From a virus, in the IMG/VR virus record IMGVR_UViG_3300005265_000747, positions 1-30,646 of that record: a stretch of DNA of 30,646 nucleotides; one strand, 5' to 3'. Under the pieces are notes generated by a model. The model did not search any database and was not told the origin of the DNA. It saw only the letters and a program-made list of their open reading frames with translations. This document shows positions 6,645 through 14,715 of this stretch, piece after piece (position 1 is the first letter of the stretch; every line of letters begins with the position of its first letter). Both the position numbers and the translations under genes were made by a program.

Positions 6645-7073
6645 TTAAGGATTTAATTGTGTGGAAATTTCATCTTGTAAACTTAAACTATTACTTAAAT
6701 TTCGTTTCATACTCTTAAAGATTTCGGACTGAAAAATTAGAATTTCGTTCGTATGTTTAGGTCTATTTGGAAAATGAATCTGCTCAAGGAACTGTGCTAC
6801 TTCAAAAATAAAACTTAGTTTTATGTTTTCTACTGAAAAAGCAACTCCCTTCAAAAACGTAAAACCAAAACTAGCAATCTTACTTGGTATTATTCCCTTA
6901 AGAAAACTAAAGGCATATTTAGGAGCTTCATGGCTTGGTTCTCGTTTTTGAGAGGATTCTGCTCCTTCCCAAGTTCCTATGTCAGTAGGAGTTCCTGGAT
7001 TTTGCCTCTTCCTCTTTACTTCTTGTTGTAAGGAAGTCACATCTTTCCTTAATTGTTTTTCAGCTTTTGGCAT
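6645..7073 (-). CDS. Small fibre-like protein with repeated F-x-FLKG segments
   Basis: 142 residues from ATG 7073, which has GAGGTGA five bases upstream; the in-frame GTG at 7082 lies inside that ribosome site. The start overlaps the glycosyltransferase end by 14 bases. The N-terminus is helical and basic (1-25), then a low-complexity P/G/S linker (26-52), then FSFLKG (55-60), FTFLKG (71-76) and LSFIFE (86-91) at a 15-16 residue spacing. Such alternating hydrophobic strands with a turn glycine resemble the 14-residue repeat protein at 21592-22056, suggesting a short fibre. Function otherwise unknown. Confidence 0.5.
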   Translation of the reverse strand: MPKAEKQLRKDVTSLQQEVKRKRQNPGTPTDIGTWEGAESSQKREPSHEAPKYAFSFLKGIIPSKIASFGFTFLKGVAFSVENIKLSFIFEVAQFLEQIHFPNRPKHTNEILIFQSEIFKSMKRNLSNSLSLQDEISTQLNP

Positions 7074-7644
7074 GTCTCTCACCTCTTCTATCTCTAAGAT
7101 GTTTCGCTCTGAAAGGAAGAGTCTCCAATCTTCCGTGATAGAATTTCAATTTTCTCCACATGTAAGTGCATTCACACCAACCATTGTTAAGTGAAGAATA
7201 GGCCATTGACCCAACTTTCACTATTTCCCCATCTTGAACTTTTTCCATAGAAAAGTCATATAGTTTCTTTAGAACATTTGTTTTCCAAATAGAAATTCCA
7301 AACTCTAATGCTCCTTGACAATGACCAACATCTTCATAGAATATTGAGATAGCGTCTATGTTTTTTGCTAATAACTTAACGGCTTCCTTGAGATAACCTT
7401 TGGGGATAATGACATCGCTGTCTAAGTTTAAAATATACTTCGTTTTTACGTATTGATAACCAAGTTTTCTTGCTTCCCAAAACTTAAGATCTTTCTCTAT
7501 ATAGACCTGAGAGAAACTTTTCAGGAGCTTCCCGCCTCCACTATCTATCACGATAAGAGGATATTTCTTAAAGGCCCAAAGATTCTCTTGTATGAAATCG
7601 TTCAAGGAAACAGGGTTTTTAACTGGGATCACTATTGAGATCAT
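7060..7644 (-). CDS. Family 2-type glycosyltransferase (GT-A fold)
   Basis: 194 residues starting with the classic SIVIPVKNP strand. The nucleotide-sugar region includes VIDSGGGK, and the metal-binding DxD is LNLDSDV (the D-S-D), followed by IIPKGYL. Short for the family (usually 230-300), so the acceptor half is reduced. TTAGGTGA before the ATG overlaps the hub stop codon, so translation is coupled to the hub. Placement between hub and fibre genes suggests it glycosylates a virion protein or modifies a host surface sugar. Conserved acceptor-side residues are hard to place. Confidence 0.75.
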   Translation of the reverse strand: MISIVIPVKNPVSLNDFIQENLWAFKKYPLIVIDSGGGKLLKSFSQVYIEKDLKFWEARKLGYQYVKTKYILNLDSDVIIPKGYLKEAVKLLAKNIDAISIFYEDVGHCQGALEFGISIWKTNVLKKLYDFSMEKVQDGEIVKVGSMAYSSLNNGWCECTYMWRKLKFYHGRLETLPFRAKHLRDRRGERHAKS

Positions 7645-7654
7645 CTTTTATCAC

Positions 7655-10600
7655 CTAAGGACTTACAGAGATATCGTCAATATACATAAAGTACATCCAC
7701 TTAGCATCTAATTCAAATCTAACTTGTCTTACCTCCTTGCCAGCTTCTAAGTAAGGCTTAAGATCCCATTCGACCCAAGTTTCATCTTCACTTTCAGTTG
7801 TCTCACGAGTAACGGTAGTATAAGTTCCATCTTTGTAGTAAATCTTAGCTGTAAAGACTCCTGAATAAGGAGGTGATGGCGACCATTGTCCCCAAATCCA
7901 GGCTCTGAATGTAGAACTAGTAGTGAAACAACTAGTTGGAATTGTTTGATCAAAAGTCTGATAGATAATTCCTACATCTCCTCCGACATTTCTTGCAGAG
8001 TAAGTACCAGAGTGTTTTTTATAAGAAGAAATTTCTATATCTCCACTATGGTTCCAATTTGTGAAATCTCCAGTTTCAAATCCACCGTTTTTCACTTGTT
8101 CACCCGTTGGGCATGTAGATTCTTCTGGCTGTAAACCTTCATTGTCCAAATCCAATTTCCCTAGAAGATCTCCATCCCAAATCCATGTAATTTTCTTTAT
8201 TCTCAAGGAGAAAGAACCTTCAGGTAAATCAAAATTCACTATTTCTCCAGGACTAAGGCTTTCCATACCTGAATAATCTATTTCTACATTTTCTAAAGTT
8301 CTAACAGGGTACTTATATTTCTTTACGATATACATTGCTTGATAATAACAATCCTCATCTGAGAAAGCGGTTTTATCAAAGAACTCTTCTGTTCTTCTTC
8401 CATATTTTTGAACTGAAGCATGGTCATCTGAAAGCCTATATCTTCCCTTCCATCTTCCTCCAGCAAAATGAACCCAATCTAACCATAAAGCTATATAGTC
8501 CATGTAAGGATTTCCCTCAGTATCAGTTTTAGTTTCACCAGTTATTCTCCACTCAACTTTCTCAATAGAAGTCCAATCAAAGTCACTATCTAATCTTGTC
8601 CATTCTCCATTTGCCTCAGCATTTTCTCCAACAGAAATCTGAATTTCTTTCATCTTCTTCTTTTCTGGAGAAGGGAAGGAAGTAAAGGTTGTTCCTGGGT
8701 AGAGGTCTGAAGCAGCATATTCAATTCTATTATTAGAAGAATCATAGAGCCTCACAGTAAAGGTAGAAATAGATGCTTCTGGTCTCCTCCAATAGTCTAA
8801 ATCACTTACTACGCCCATGTCTATTAAAGCAGCGAACTTAAGAAACTTATATCCCTCCTTATGGTCAGTTGTTTGACACCCTATCGTAGTAGGAGGAGTA
8901 AGCCATATCCTAGCAGATATTGTCCCAGCCCCTATTGTTCCAGCCCAATAGATTTTTATCGAACCTGTACCAGCTTTTTTAATTGTAGTATCAAAAGTCA
9001 TTAATGATGCTGCTTTAATATATTTCACATACATATAACCATAAGTTATTCTCACTATTCCAGCAGATCCAATTTTTTCTAATTTCCAACGTGTATTGAT
9101 TATCTTATCTCTTTCATTAAGATAAGTTTTGACATCTAAACTTTTAAGAGTATAACTGGTTTCTCCAGAACTCCAAGTGATAGTCCCGGCATCGATCCAA
9201 ACTCTAGAATCTACGTCCCAGACATACACTTTTACAGTTGCATCGTCATCACCATTTACATTCCTTCCTTTAAGATAAACTTTGACTTCCTCAAGGCTAG
9301 CAGCTTGAGTGATAGTTAGGTCGAAGTCCTTCCACTCTAAGTCCGTCTGTCCATCTTCACTTGCTTCAACATAATCTCCATCTCCGTCATCATTATGAAG
9401 ATAAGGAGAGCCATCAGAGGTGTAAAGATTTACTACTGCTCGTAGCAAAGCTACATAAATCTCACAAGTACCACTAGCATTCTCAGGTCCAGAAACAGAT
9501 ATGACTTTAAACTTAAGTCTAGCATTCTTAAGATTAGTGAGAGTTTCCTCAGGAGTTGCCCCAGTTAAGTAAGGACCTACATTAAATGTTTTTGTTCCAT
9601 AAGAATATTCAGGTCCGGGTTCCCATTCAAATGTGGAAGTATACCAGATTCCATAAGTATAATTATAAATTCCATACTCAATAGTCCAAGTCAAAGCACA
9701 AGCTTTTAGTTTTATCTCATCTATACGACAAGGATTACCAGCGGTTTCTACATCTGTAAACCAATAAGCACCCCAGATTAACCGTTTCATTGTTACTCCT
9801 GACCAGTCTAAGGTTGGGGTCTCTTTCCACGTCTCGTTGTTACTATCCCAGAACATAGCATAAGCGCTCTGTTTTTGATAAGCATAAATCCTAAGTTTCA
9901 CTTTTACCCACGAATCACTTGGAGCTTCTAAGCCTGTATCTGTATTGTCTTCTACATTATCCTTATCGTGAGTCTCAATAAACCAATAGAATTTTCCATC
10001 ACTCTTTTTCCGCACTTTCAAGCAAACTATATCATCTATCATTGTACTGCGTGTTGCATAGAAGAGCTTGATTTCATCTCCAGTATTCAAGGGATCTGTA
10101 TTTGATGGACGGACCCAAAATTCTACTTCAATAGAAGGAGTTTCATCTATATCTTTGTAAATATAGCCCCATTTATCATCTTTATCAAAATGAAAGAGAA
10201 AACATTTCTGATCATCTGAAACACTAGAGTAACCAATGTCAATTGGTTCATTTGTACCAGTGAAATCATCATAAGAAGAACAATCACTTACGAAGACGTA
10301 ATCAAGATCATAAGTATCATAGTTTCTAACAAAGTTGAGACTTAACTTTAGTTGAATTGTATTAAATTGAGCAATATTTTCCCACGTAGGGTCTTGGAAC
10401 TTAAAATATTTCATCTGTTTGTCTTCGTGTTCTTTTCTTGCCCAAATCCCATCACTGTTAAGTCCGAGCCATGGCTGCTTGCCGTAAGTTTCCCATTCTT
10501 TAATTTGTTCAACCCATTCATTGACATAAAATGTACCCGCAACATTTTCTTGGATTGTTCTGTGATGTGTCCAAGGGAACGTTGAAGAATCTGTAAACAC

Positions 10601-11398
10601 AGTAGGAACTCCAGAAACTGAAATTGTTTCTCCGCCTCCTGAAGCCTCAGAATCCCAATAAGTTAGGGTTTCACACCAACCATCTTCCTTATCTGTACCA
10701 TAACGAGGTTCTGTTTTATTATCAGCTCCATAAACAATACAGTCATTAATTATATCTCGCTCCTTTCTTACCTCGTAATTTACAAGATCATTTTCGTTCA
10801 AAGTTTTATTGGCACTTCTAGATCCTCTCAAAAAGAAATGTAAATCTTTATCTGGATCAACATAGAAATCTGTAAGAGCAGTATCACTTAGTTTTTGAAG
10901 AGCTTCAAACATACTAAGTCCAATGAAATCAATTGTTCTTGTTTTCTTAATTTCTTCTACATTGTCTACAGTTATTAATCTATCATTGGCACCGGGAGTG
11001 ATTGTACTTGTAATCGAAGAAACTATGTCCTTTGCAATAGTAGAGACATATTCAACAGTTGGATAAGATAAGTTTACTTTTCTTTCTGAAAGAAGCTTGC
11101 CCCAATCATAAGCTGTAACCTCTATCAAGGGCTCTCCTTCTTCTCTAATGAAATTTACGTCCTCAACTTCACCAGAAAATACTTTAGTAGTTACAGTTCC
11201 TGCAGAAGCTATTTCGATGATTACAGCATCTCCAGCTCTAATATCTCCAGGTTGAATACTTGCTCCGTCTAGCTTTAGTTTTGCCATCCCTTTTTCAGAA
11301 GTACATGCTTCTTCTATTTCAAAATTAAGAGTTTCGTCTGTAGCATCTAAGGACTTAGAATTATCTCGATAGAATTCAACCTTGAAAGTCTCTGTCAT
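7655..11398 (-). CDS. Tail baseplate hub (gp27/Tal-like) with large adhesin insertion and C-terminal jelly-roll
   Basis: 1247 residues, the largest protein here. Residues 1-230 look like the first half of a phage hub (gpD/gp27 type: a DGASIQPGDIRAGDAV loop, FSGEVEDV, VTAYDWGKLLSERK, and a FYVDPDKDLHFF segment). The second half of the hub fold returns at about 982-1090 (YPVRTLENVEIDY, LSPGEIVNFDLP, LRIKKITW). Between them about 750 residues of beta-rich domains are inserted, including a laminin-G/jelly-roll-like unit (380-580). Residues 1104-1247 form another jelly-roll beginning NGGFETGDFTNW, related to the end of the long tail-tube paralogue. It follows the Dit-like gene with ATGA overlap. 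Likely roles are closing the tail tip and binding surface glycans. Confidence 0.75.
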   Translation of the reverse strand: MTETFKVEFYRDNSKSLDATDETLNFEIEEACTSEKGMAKLKLDGASIQPGDIRAGDAVIIEIASAGTVTTKVFSGEVEDVNFIREEGEPLIEVTAYDWGKLLSERKVNLSYPTVEYVSTIAKDIVSSITSTITPGANDRLITVDNVEEIKKTRTIDFIGLSMFEALQKLSDTALTDFYVDPDKDLHFFLRGSRSANKTLNENDLVNYEVRKERDIINDCIVYGADNKTEPRYGTDKEDGWCETLTYWDSEASGGGETISVSGVPTVFTDSSTFPWTHHRTIQENVAGTFYVNEWVEQIKEWETYGKQPWLGLNSDGIWARKEHEDKQMKYFKFQDPTWENIAQFNTIQLKLSLNFVRNYDTYDLDYVFVSDCSSYDDFTGTNEPIDIGYSSVSDDQKCFLFHFDKDDKWGYIYKDIDETPSIEVEFWVRPSNTDPLNTGDEIKLFYATRSTMIDDIVCLKVRKKSDGKFYWFIETHDKDNVEDNTDTGLEAPSDSWVKVKLRIYAYQKQSAYAMFWDSNNETWKETPTLDWSGVTMKRLIWGAYWFTDVETAGNPCRIDEIKLKACALTWTIEYGIYNYTYGIWYTSTFEWEPGPEYSYGTKTFNVGPYLTGATPEETLTNLKNARLKFKVISVSGPENASGTCEIYVALLRAVVNLYTSDGSPYLHNDDGDGDYVEASEDGQTDLEWKDFDLTITQAASLEEVKVYLKGRNVNGDDDATVKVYVWDVDSRVWIDAGTITWSSGETSYTLKSLDVKTYLNERDKIINTRWKLEKIGSAGIVRITYGYMYVKYIKAASLMTFDTTIKKAGTGSIKIYWAGTIGAGTISARIWLTPPTTIGCQTTDHKEGYKFLKFAALIDMGVVSDLDYWRRPEASISTFTVRLYDSSNNRIEYAASDLYPGTTFTSFPSPEKKKMKEIQISVGENAEANGEWTRLDSDFDWTSIEKVEWRITGETKTDTEGNPYMDYIALWLDWVHFAGGRWKGRYRLSDDHASVQKYGRRTEEFFDKTAFSDEDCYYQAMYIVKKYKYPVRTLENVEIDYSGMESLSPGEIVNFDLPEGSFSLRIKKITWIWDGDLLGKLDLDNEGLQPEESTCPTGEQVKNGGFETGDFTNWNHSGDIEISSYKKHSGTYSARNVGGDVGIIYQTFDQTIPTSCFTTSSTFRAWIWGQWSPSPPYSGVFTAKIYYKDGTYTTVTRETTESEDETWVEWDLKPYLEAGKEVRQVRFELDAKWMYFMYIDDISVSP

Positions 11399-11862
11399 CC
11401 TTGAATGCCCTCATTATTGACTACTTTAAGTTTTATAGAATATTCTACCCATTCTTTCCCTTCTAATAATCTGAAGGAAGTTTCTTCAAACATAACATAT
11501 AGAGTTTCTTCTGCAGTTTGTGGCCAAGGATGATCCGCTGGATATACTGTCCTAGTAGAATAAGGAGTTAAAGAGATCATATCTCCCCAGGAAGAGTTGT
11601 CAATTTTAAATTTGGAATATCTAGTAGCATAGAACTCTATTTCTTTTCTTTTCTCTGGAGTACATCCTCCTTTCAAAGTAAACTCGATAGTTCTTCTAAA
11701 TCTATATTTACATCTAGGATAAATAGAATAAAGACCAGTATGTCTAGATCTCCATTCTACTTTAACTAATTTCTCTATCTCTCTTGGCCCAGGATCTAGG
11801 GTTAAGGTTCCTGAATTTACAAAGTTTGAACCATCCCAAGCATATTCAATTAACTTTAACAT
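11395..11862 (-). CDS. Distal tail protein (Dit)-like
   Basis: 155 residues located between tape measure and hub, the usual place of Dit. The sequence has the beta-rich layout of such proteins: an opening LIEYAWDGSNF strand, then RRTIEFTLKGG, a central loop, and YSIKLKVV near the end. The family forms the hexameric ring that joins the tail tube to the hub. The assignment is by position, length and general pattern; no single diagnostic motif is present. Confidence 0.5.
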   Translation of the reverse strand: MLKLIEYAWDGSNFVNSGTLTLDPGPREIEKLVKVEWRSRHTGLYSIYPRCKYRFRRTIEFTLKGGCTPEKRKEIEFYATRYSKFKIDNSSWGDMISLTPYSTRTVYPADHPWPQTAEETLYVMFEETSFRLLEGKEWVEYSIKLKVVNNEGIQG

Positions 11863-11863
11863 C

Positions 11864-12805
11864 TTATCTCGACCTCTTAAATTGTCTATCTAATATTCTT
11901 TCTATTTCTCGAGCAAACGACTCTGCTATTTCTCTACTTCCTACTGGAGCATTTATATTAATATTAACTACAGGTGGAGCTTCTTCCTCTTTCTTCTTTC
12001 TAGTAACTGTAGCAGGTACAACCTCTTCCCCCGCATGGAGATAAGCAATACCTTCTCTAGCAATTATTCCTCCTTCTTGGAGTTTAGGCACAATCGTTGC
12101 TACTAAAGCAGTACCCATTGCTTCAGCTACTCCGCCTAATCCTAAACCATGTAATAAGGCGAAAGCTCCAGCCAGAGCAACTATAGATGCAGAAAGGACA
12201 AAGAGAGCTCCCGCAAGAAGTGTAACCGGAATAATTGCCAAAGCAGCTGAGACTGCTAATAAGCCTAATCCTGCAGCTACACCTACTAATGCGCTTCCTA
12301 ACACAAAGAGACTAGGTGCAACTGCTGCTAATTGAGTAAGTCCTGAAGCAATTAATTGAAGACCTTCACCAAAGAGTTTGAATCCAAGTCCGACTAAAAG
12401 AACAGCAGCTCCTAATATTAACAGAGCGGCTGCACCCATTAAAGAAAGAGGACCTAACGTTCCTAAGATCTTAGTAATGAGAGCTAAGACTCCGATGAAG
12501 ACCAGAAGAGTTGCCGAAACTACTAAAAGAGCTCCAATTCCACCAGGTAAACTTAAGACTATTTGTAGGAATTGACCTAGAGCAAAAGTAAGTAGCCAAA
12601 CTGCTCCTACTAAAATTAATAAAGCAGCCACGCCTTTGAAAAGTGTAGGACCTAAATTACCCAAAACTTTCATAGCTAGTGATAAGCCAAGGACAAATCC
12701 AATTAAAGCTGCTCCAACAGCTACGAGTGCAGCAATAGCTTCCCAAAGACCAACACCCATTCCTAGAAGAGTAGCAAAGAACTGAGTAATAGTTACCATT
12801 AACAA
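11864..12805 (-). CDS. Tail tape measure protein, C-terminal part (after frame change)
   Basis: This frame continues the tape measure that starts at 13691. It is open from 12841 (its upstream stop is at 12842-12844) and first offers TTG 12805 or ATG 12799, but neither has a ribosome site. Long hydrophobic Ala/Leu/Gly segments (residues 1-225) are typical membrane-interacting tape-measure regions. The end has the signature EGGIIAREGIAYLHAGEEVVP, then VNININAPV and a helical tail, as in many tape measure C-termini. A +1 (or -2) change between about 12800 and 12841 would join it to the N-terminal part, giving roughly 600 residues in total. Sequence error, mutation or recoding are all possible. 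Confidence 0.75.
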   Translation of the reverse strand: MLMVTITQFFATLLGMGVGLWEAIAALVAVGAALIGFVLGLSLAMKVLGNLGPTLFKGVAALLILVGAVWLLTFALGQFLQIVLSLPGGIGALLVVSATLLVFIGVLALITKILGTLGPLSLMGAAALLILGAAVLLVGLGFKLFGEGLQLIASGLTQLAAVAPSLFVLGSALVGVAAGLGLLAVSAALAIIPVTLLAGALFVLSASIVALAGAFALLHGLGLGGVAEAMGTALVATIVPKLQEGGIIAREGIAYLHAGEEVVPATVTRKKKEEEAPPVVNININAPVGSREIAESFAREIERILDRQFKRSR

Positions 12806-13691
12806 AGCAAGAGCAGCAACTACTGCCGCTGTTGCCTGTAATTACTTCAAATAAATCCCAAAGATCTTCCATGATTGCGGGAAGGACTAAGAACGAAAGT
12901 CCTAGCATACCGAAGACAAAAGCAAGTTTTAATCCAAAGAAGAAAGTCTTTTTCAGACCAGCTTTCAAGCCTTTTATTCGATCAGCAAGAGTTTTCACAC
13001 TTCTTTGTTGAGGCTTTCCAAAGGATTCATAAAGTGCCTCATTAACGCCGTAAAGTTGAGCTACTAGTTTCTTTTGTTTCCCAGTAAGTCCTTCCATAAC
13101 TTCTTGCAGTTCTGCTCCTGTTACTCCATATCCTTTTTGGCTAGCAATAAAACGCCTAAGAGCTTCATCCCCTTTCATAAATTGAATCCATACTGCTCGC
13201 AGAGTAGTCCAAAGCCCTAAGTTTGCTCTTCTAGCTACAAGAACTGTACCAATATAAAGAGTTAGAGAACCTATCGTAGAAAGGATCATACCTACGAATT
13301 TCCCAAAAATAATTAAACCAAGACTTATGACAGCAAGATATTGCAAGATAGGATAACGTTCTAAGTGATCTGCAAAAGATTCAATTGCATTAGCTACGAT
13401 ATCTAAAACAGGAGCAAGTAAATCTCCTAAAACGTAACCGACATCCTCCAAAGCCCAAGAAATATCTTCTAGTCCAGCTTCCCACATTAGAGAGCCCTTT
13501 AAGACGGTTCCTATTTGACGTTCTAACATACCAAAGAATCTACTCATAGTCCCTCCTAATCTCATCATATCTCTGCCTGTTAGACGTAATCGTGCACCTA
13601 AAGCTTCTAACGCTCTATCTGCTTTAGTGAGTGGCCCAGTCTTGGCTGTGCTTTCAAGAAGTAAACCTATTGGAAATATTGCTCCTGGCAT
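12657..13691 (-). CDS. Tail tape measure protein, N-terminal part
   Basis: Starts at ATG 13691 after GAGGAGATAAATA. The first about 284 residues are tape-measure-like: a GPLTKADRALEALGARLRLTG opening helix, then a hydrophobic LAVISLGLIIFGKFVGMIL segment, a charged helical stretch, and another hydrophobic FGLKLAFVFGMLGLSFLV run. After the VITGN sequence (near 12830) the frame yields Cys/Ser/Tyr-rich junk to the stop at 12657, while the natural continuation lies in the next frame. Tape measures set tail length at about 0.15 nm per residue, so roughly 600 residues would imply a tail of around 90 nm. Confidence 0.75.
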   Translation of the reverse strand: MPGAIFPIGLLLESTAKTGPLTKADRALEALGARLRLTGRDMMRLGGTMSRFFGMLERQIGTVLKGSLMWEAGLEDISWALEDVGYVLGDLLAPVLDIVANAIESFADHLERYPILQYLAVISLGLIIFGKFVGMILSTIGSLTLYIGTVLVARRANLGLWTTLRAVWIQFMKGDEALRRFIASQKGYGVTGAELQEVMEGLTGKQKKLVAQLYGVNEALYESFGKPQQRSVKTLADRIKGLKAGLKKTFFFGLKLAFVFGMLGLSFLVLPAIMEDLWDLFEVITGNSGSSCCSCFVNGNYYSVLCYSSRNGCWSLGSYCCTRSCWSSFNWICPWLITSYESFG

Positions 13692-13740
13692 TATTTATCT
13701 CCTCTTAATATTAGAGAAAAAGGGGCCATGAGACAATCTT

Positions 13741-13899
13741 TCATCTTCTTCTCACTGCCCTGGCCTCTTTTCTCTTTTGCTCTTCCAAACTCTGAGCTAT
13801 CCAATTAAGTTGCAGCAGACTCAACTTTCTAATATCATCAAAAGTCCAGTGCATGTGGTACATCACTTGAAAGATTGTCTTTAAGACTTTGTTTTCAAT
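13741..13899 (-). CDS. Frameshift extension of the tail-assembly chaperone (gpGT-type)
   Basis: After a -1 slip on AAATTTA (13901-13907 on the minus strand) the ribosome would read 52 further codons, from ATT 13899 to TGA 13741-13743. The product contains MYHMHWTFDDIRKLSLLQLN and then a basic tail (EEQKRKEARAVRRR). The W-T-x-D-D-I-x-K-L pattern is typical of the second chaperone part in long-tailed phages. No ribosome site precedes it, so it is probably made only as a fusion with the upstream gene. It lies directly between chaperone and tape measure, where gpT lies in lambda. Confidence 0.75.
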   Translation of the reverse strand: MENKVLKTIFQVMYHMHWTFDDIRKLSLLQLNWIAQSLEEQKRKEARAVRRR

Positions 13900-14222
13900 A
13901 AATTTGCTAGCTTATCTATCGAATCCTTATCTAGCTCTGAAAACTTCTGAATTTCTAATGCTATCTCTAGAAGAACTTTATGGTTTAATTTCCTTACTTC
14001 GTCAGGCTTAAGTTTAGGCTCTGTTAGTCCTTTATAGACTAACCAGATATATTGTTCTAGCTCGTTATCTTTTGCTACTTTCATAATATCTGCTAGTTCA
14101 CCAACAGTTACTTTCTTAATCTTTATTTTCTTCTTTAGTGTCTGAATAGTTACCTCTTTTTCTCCAGTAGCTTCAGCTAGCAAGTCTGCTGCTTTAGCAA
14201 ACTCTTTAACTTCTACACTCAT
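13881..14222 (-). CDS. Tail-assembly chaperone (gpG-like)
   Basis: 113 residues, mostly helical, rich in K, E, L (VKEFAKAADLLAEATGEKE, then TIQTLKKKIKIKKVTVGELADIM). It resembles short tail chaperones (DUF-type gpG analogues) that hold the tape measure before tube assembly. AGGAGG before ATG 14222 is strong. It lies between tube and tape measure genes. Its last codons include the slippery sequence A-AAT-TTA, which permits the longer fusion product. A bulged hairpin lies upstream of its ribosome site. Confidence 0.7.
   Translation of the reverse strand: MSVEVKEFAKAADLLAEATGEKEVTIQTLKKKIKIKKVTVGELADIMKVAKDNELEQYIWLVYKGLTEPKLKPDEVRKLNHKVLLEIALEIQKFSELDKDSIDKLANLLKTKS
13895..13912 (-). promoter_or_regulatory. 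Programmed -1 frameshift site AAATTTA
   Basis: On the minus strand the codons read GCA AAT TTA, giving the canonical heptamer A AAT TTA (X XXY YYZ). After slippage both tRNAs can re-pair (AAA and TTT). The 0-frame stop lies six codons further on, and the -1 frame is open for 52 codons in a protein with gpT features. This matches the arrangement in lambda and most long-tailed phages. Confidence 0.75.
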
Positions 14223-14250
14223 ACGACTTACCTCCTTTCTTGGATTTTTC

Positions 14251-14280
14251 GACTAAATAGCTCTTACTTGAGCTTTAGTC
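14251..14280 (-). terminator. Bulged hairpin between third tail tube gene and chaperone
   Basis: Arms GACTAAA-GCTC and GAGC-TA-TTTAGTC pair over 11 bases with a two-base bulge and a six-base loop. It follows the tail tube stop by five bases. No T run follows on the minus strand, so it is more likely an attenuator, RNA-processing or 3' stabilising hairpin than a full terminator. Confidence 0.5.
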
Positions 14281-14285
14281 TAATT

Positions 14286-14666
14286 TTACACTAAGGCTAC
14301 AGATTTTGCTCTAAAGTCAAAGTCTTCCTTTAGGAAGCCATCTTGAGGGATATCTACTGCCCCTCTTTCAAACTTGCAGTTATAACAATAAAGTTTCACT
14401 GCACCACCACCAATCTCAAAGCAAAGAGTAAACTCATTAAGAGATCCACTACCAGTTACTAGTTGAAGGTATGTTTTATTGACCCAAGCTTTAGAAAGAG
14501 ATCCTGTGACCTCTTCATTCCCTTCGACTAGATCAGTTGGTTGTCTACCACCTATTTGATAGAAAGCTTCTAGATTAGTAGCTATTTCAACAGATGCTGA
14601 ATCTGCATGCCCTATTTCTACATCATCCTTGTAGATTTTTGCATTCCAACCTTTATAGACAGGCAT
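14286..14666 (-). CDS. Tail tube protein paralogue 3
   Basis: 126 residues from ATG 14666, chosen because TTAGGTGA lies seven bases upstream and MPVYKGW matches the start of both paralogues; an in-frame GTG at 14678 lies in the ribosome site. The protein has an MPVYKGWNAKI start, EIG, an EAFYQIGGRQPTDLVEG strand-loop, a GSLSKAWV segment, then FDFRAKSVALV as the last strand. Tube proteins form stacked hexameric rings that carry DNA. This copy has its own TTTAAATA box about 41 bases upstream, so it is perhaps the most abundant form. Confidence 0.75.
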   Translation of the reverse strand: MPVYKGWNAKIYKDDVEIGHADSASVEIATNLEAFYQIGGRQPTDLVEGNEEVTGSLSKAWVNKTYLQLVTGSGSLNEFTLCFEIGGGAVKLYCYNCKFERGAVDIPQDGFLKEDFDFRAKSVALV

Positions 14667-14699
14667 TCTCTTTTTCACCTAACATTAAAAGGAGCAAAG

Positions 14700-14711
14700 T
14701 TTTATTTAAAC
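14700..14711 (-). promoter_or_regulatory. TATA-like promoter box before tail tube 3
   Basis: CGTTTAAATAAA on the minus strand, centred about 41 bases before ATG 14666. If it is an archaeal TATA element, transcription would start about 14 bases before the ATG and still include the AGGTGA site. Confidence 0.45.
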
Positions 14712-14715
14712 GCTC

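Noticed and set aside
12657-12830. Cys/Ser/Tyr-rich C-terminus of the first tape-measure ORF as a real domain
   Set aside because: Its composition is unlike the rest of the protein and the other frame carries the natural continuation.
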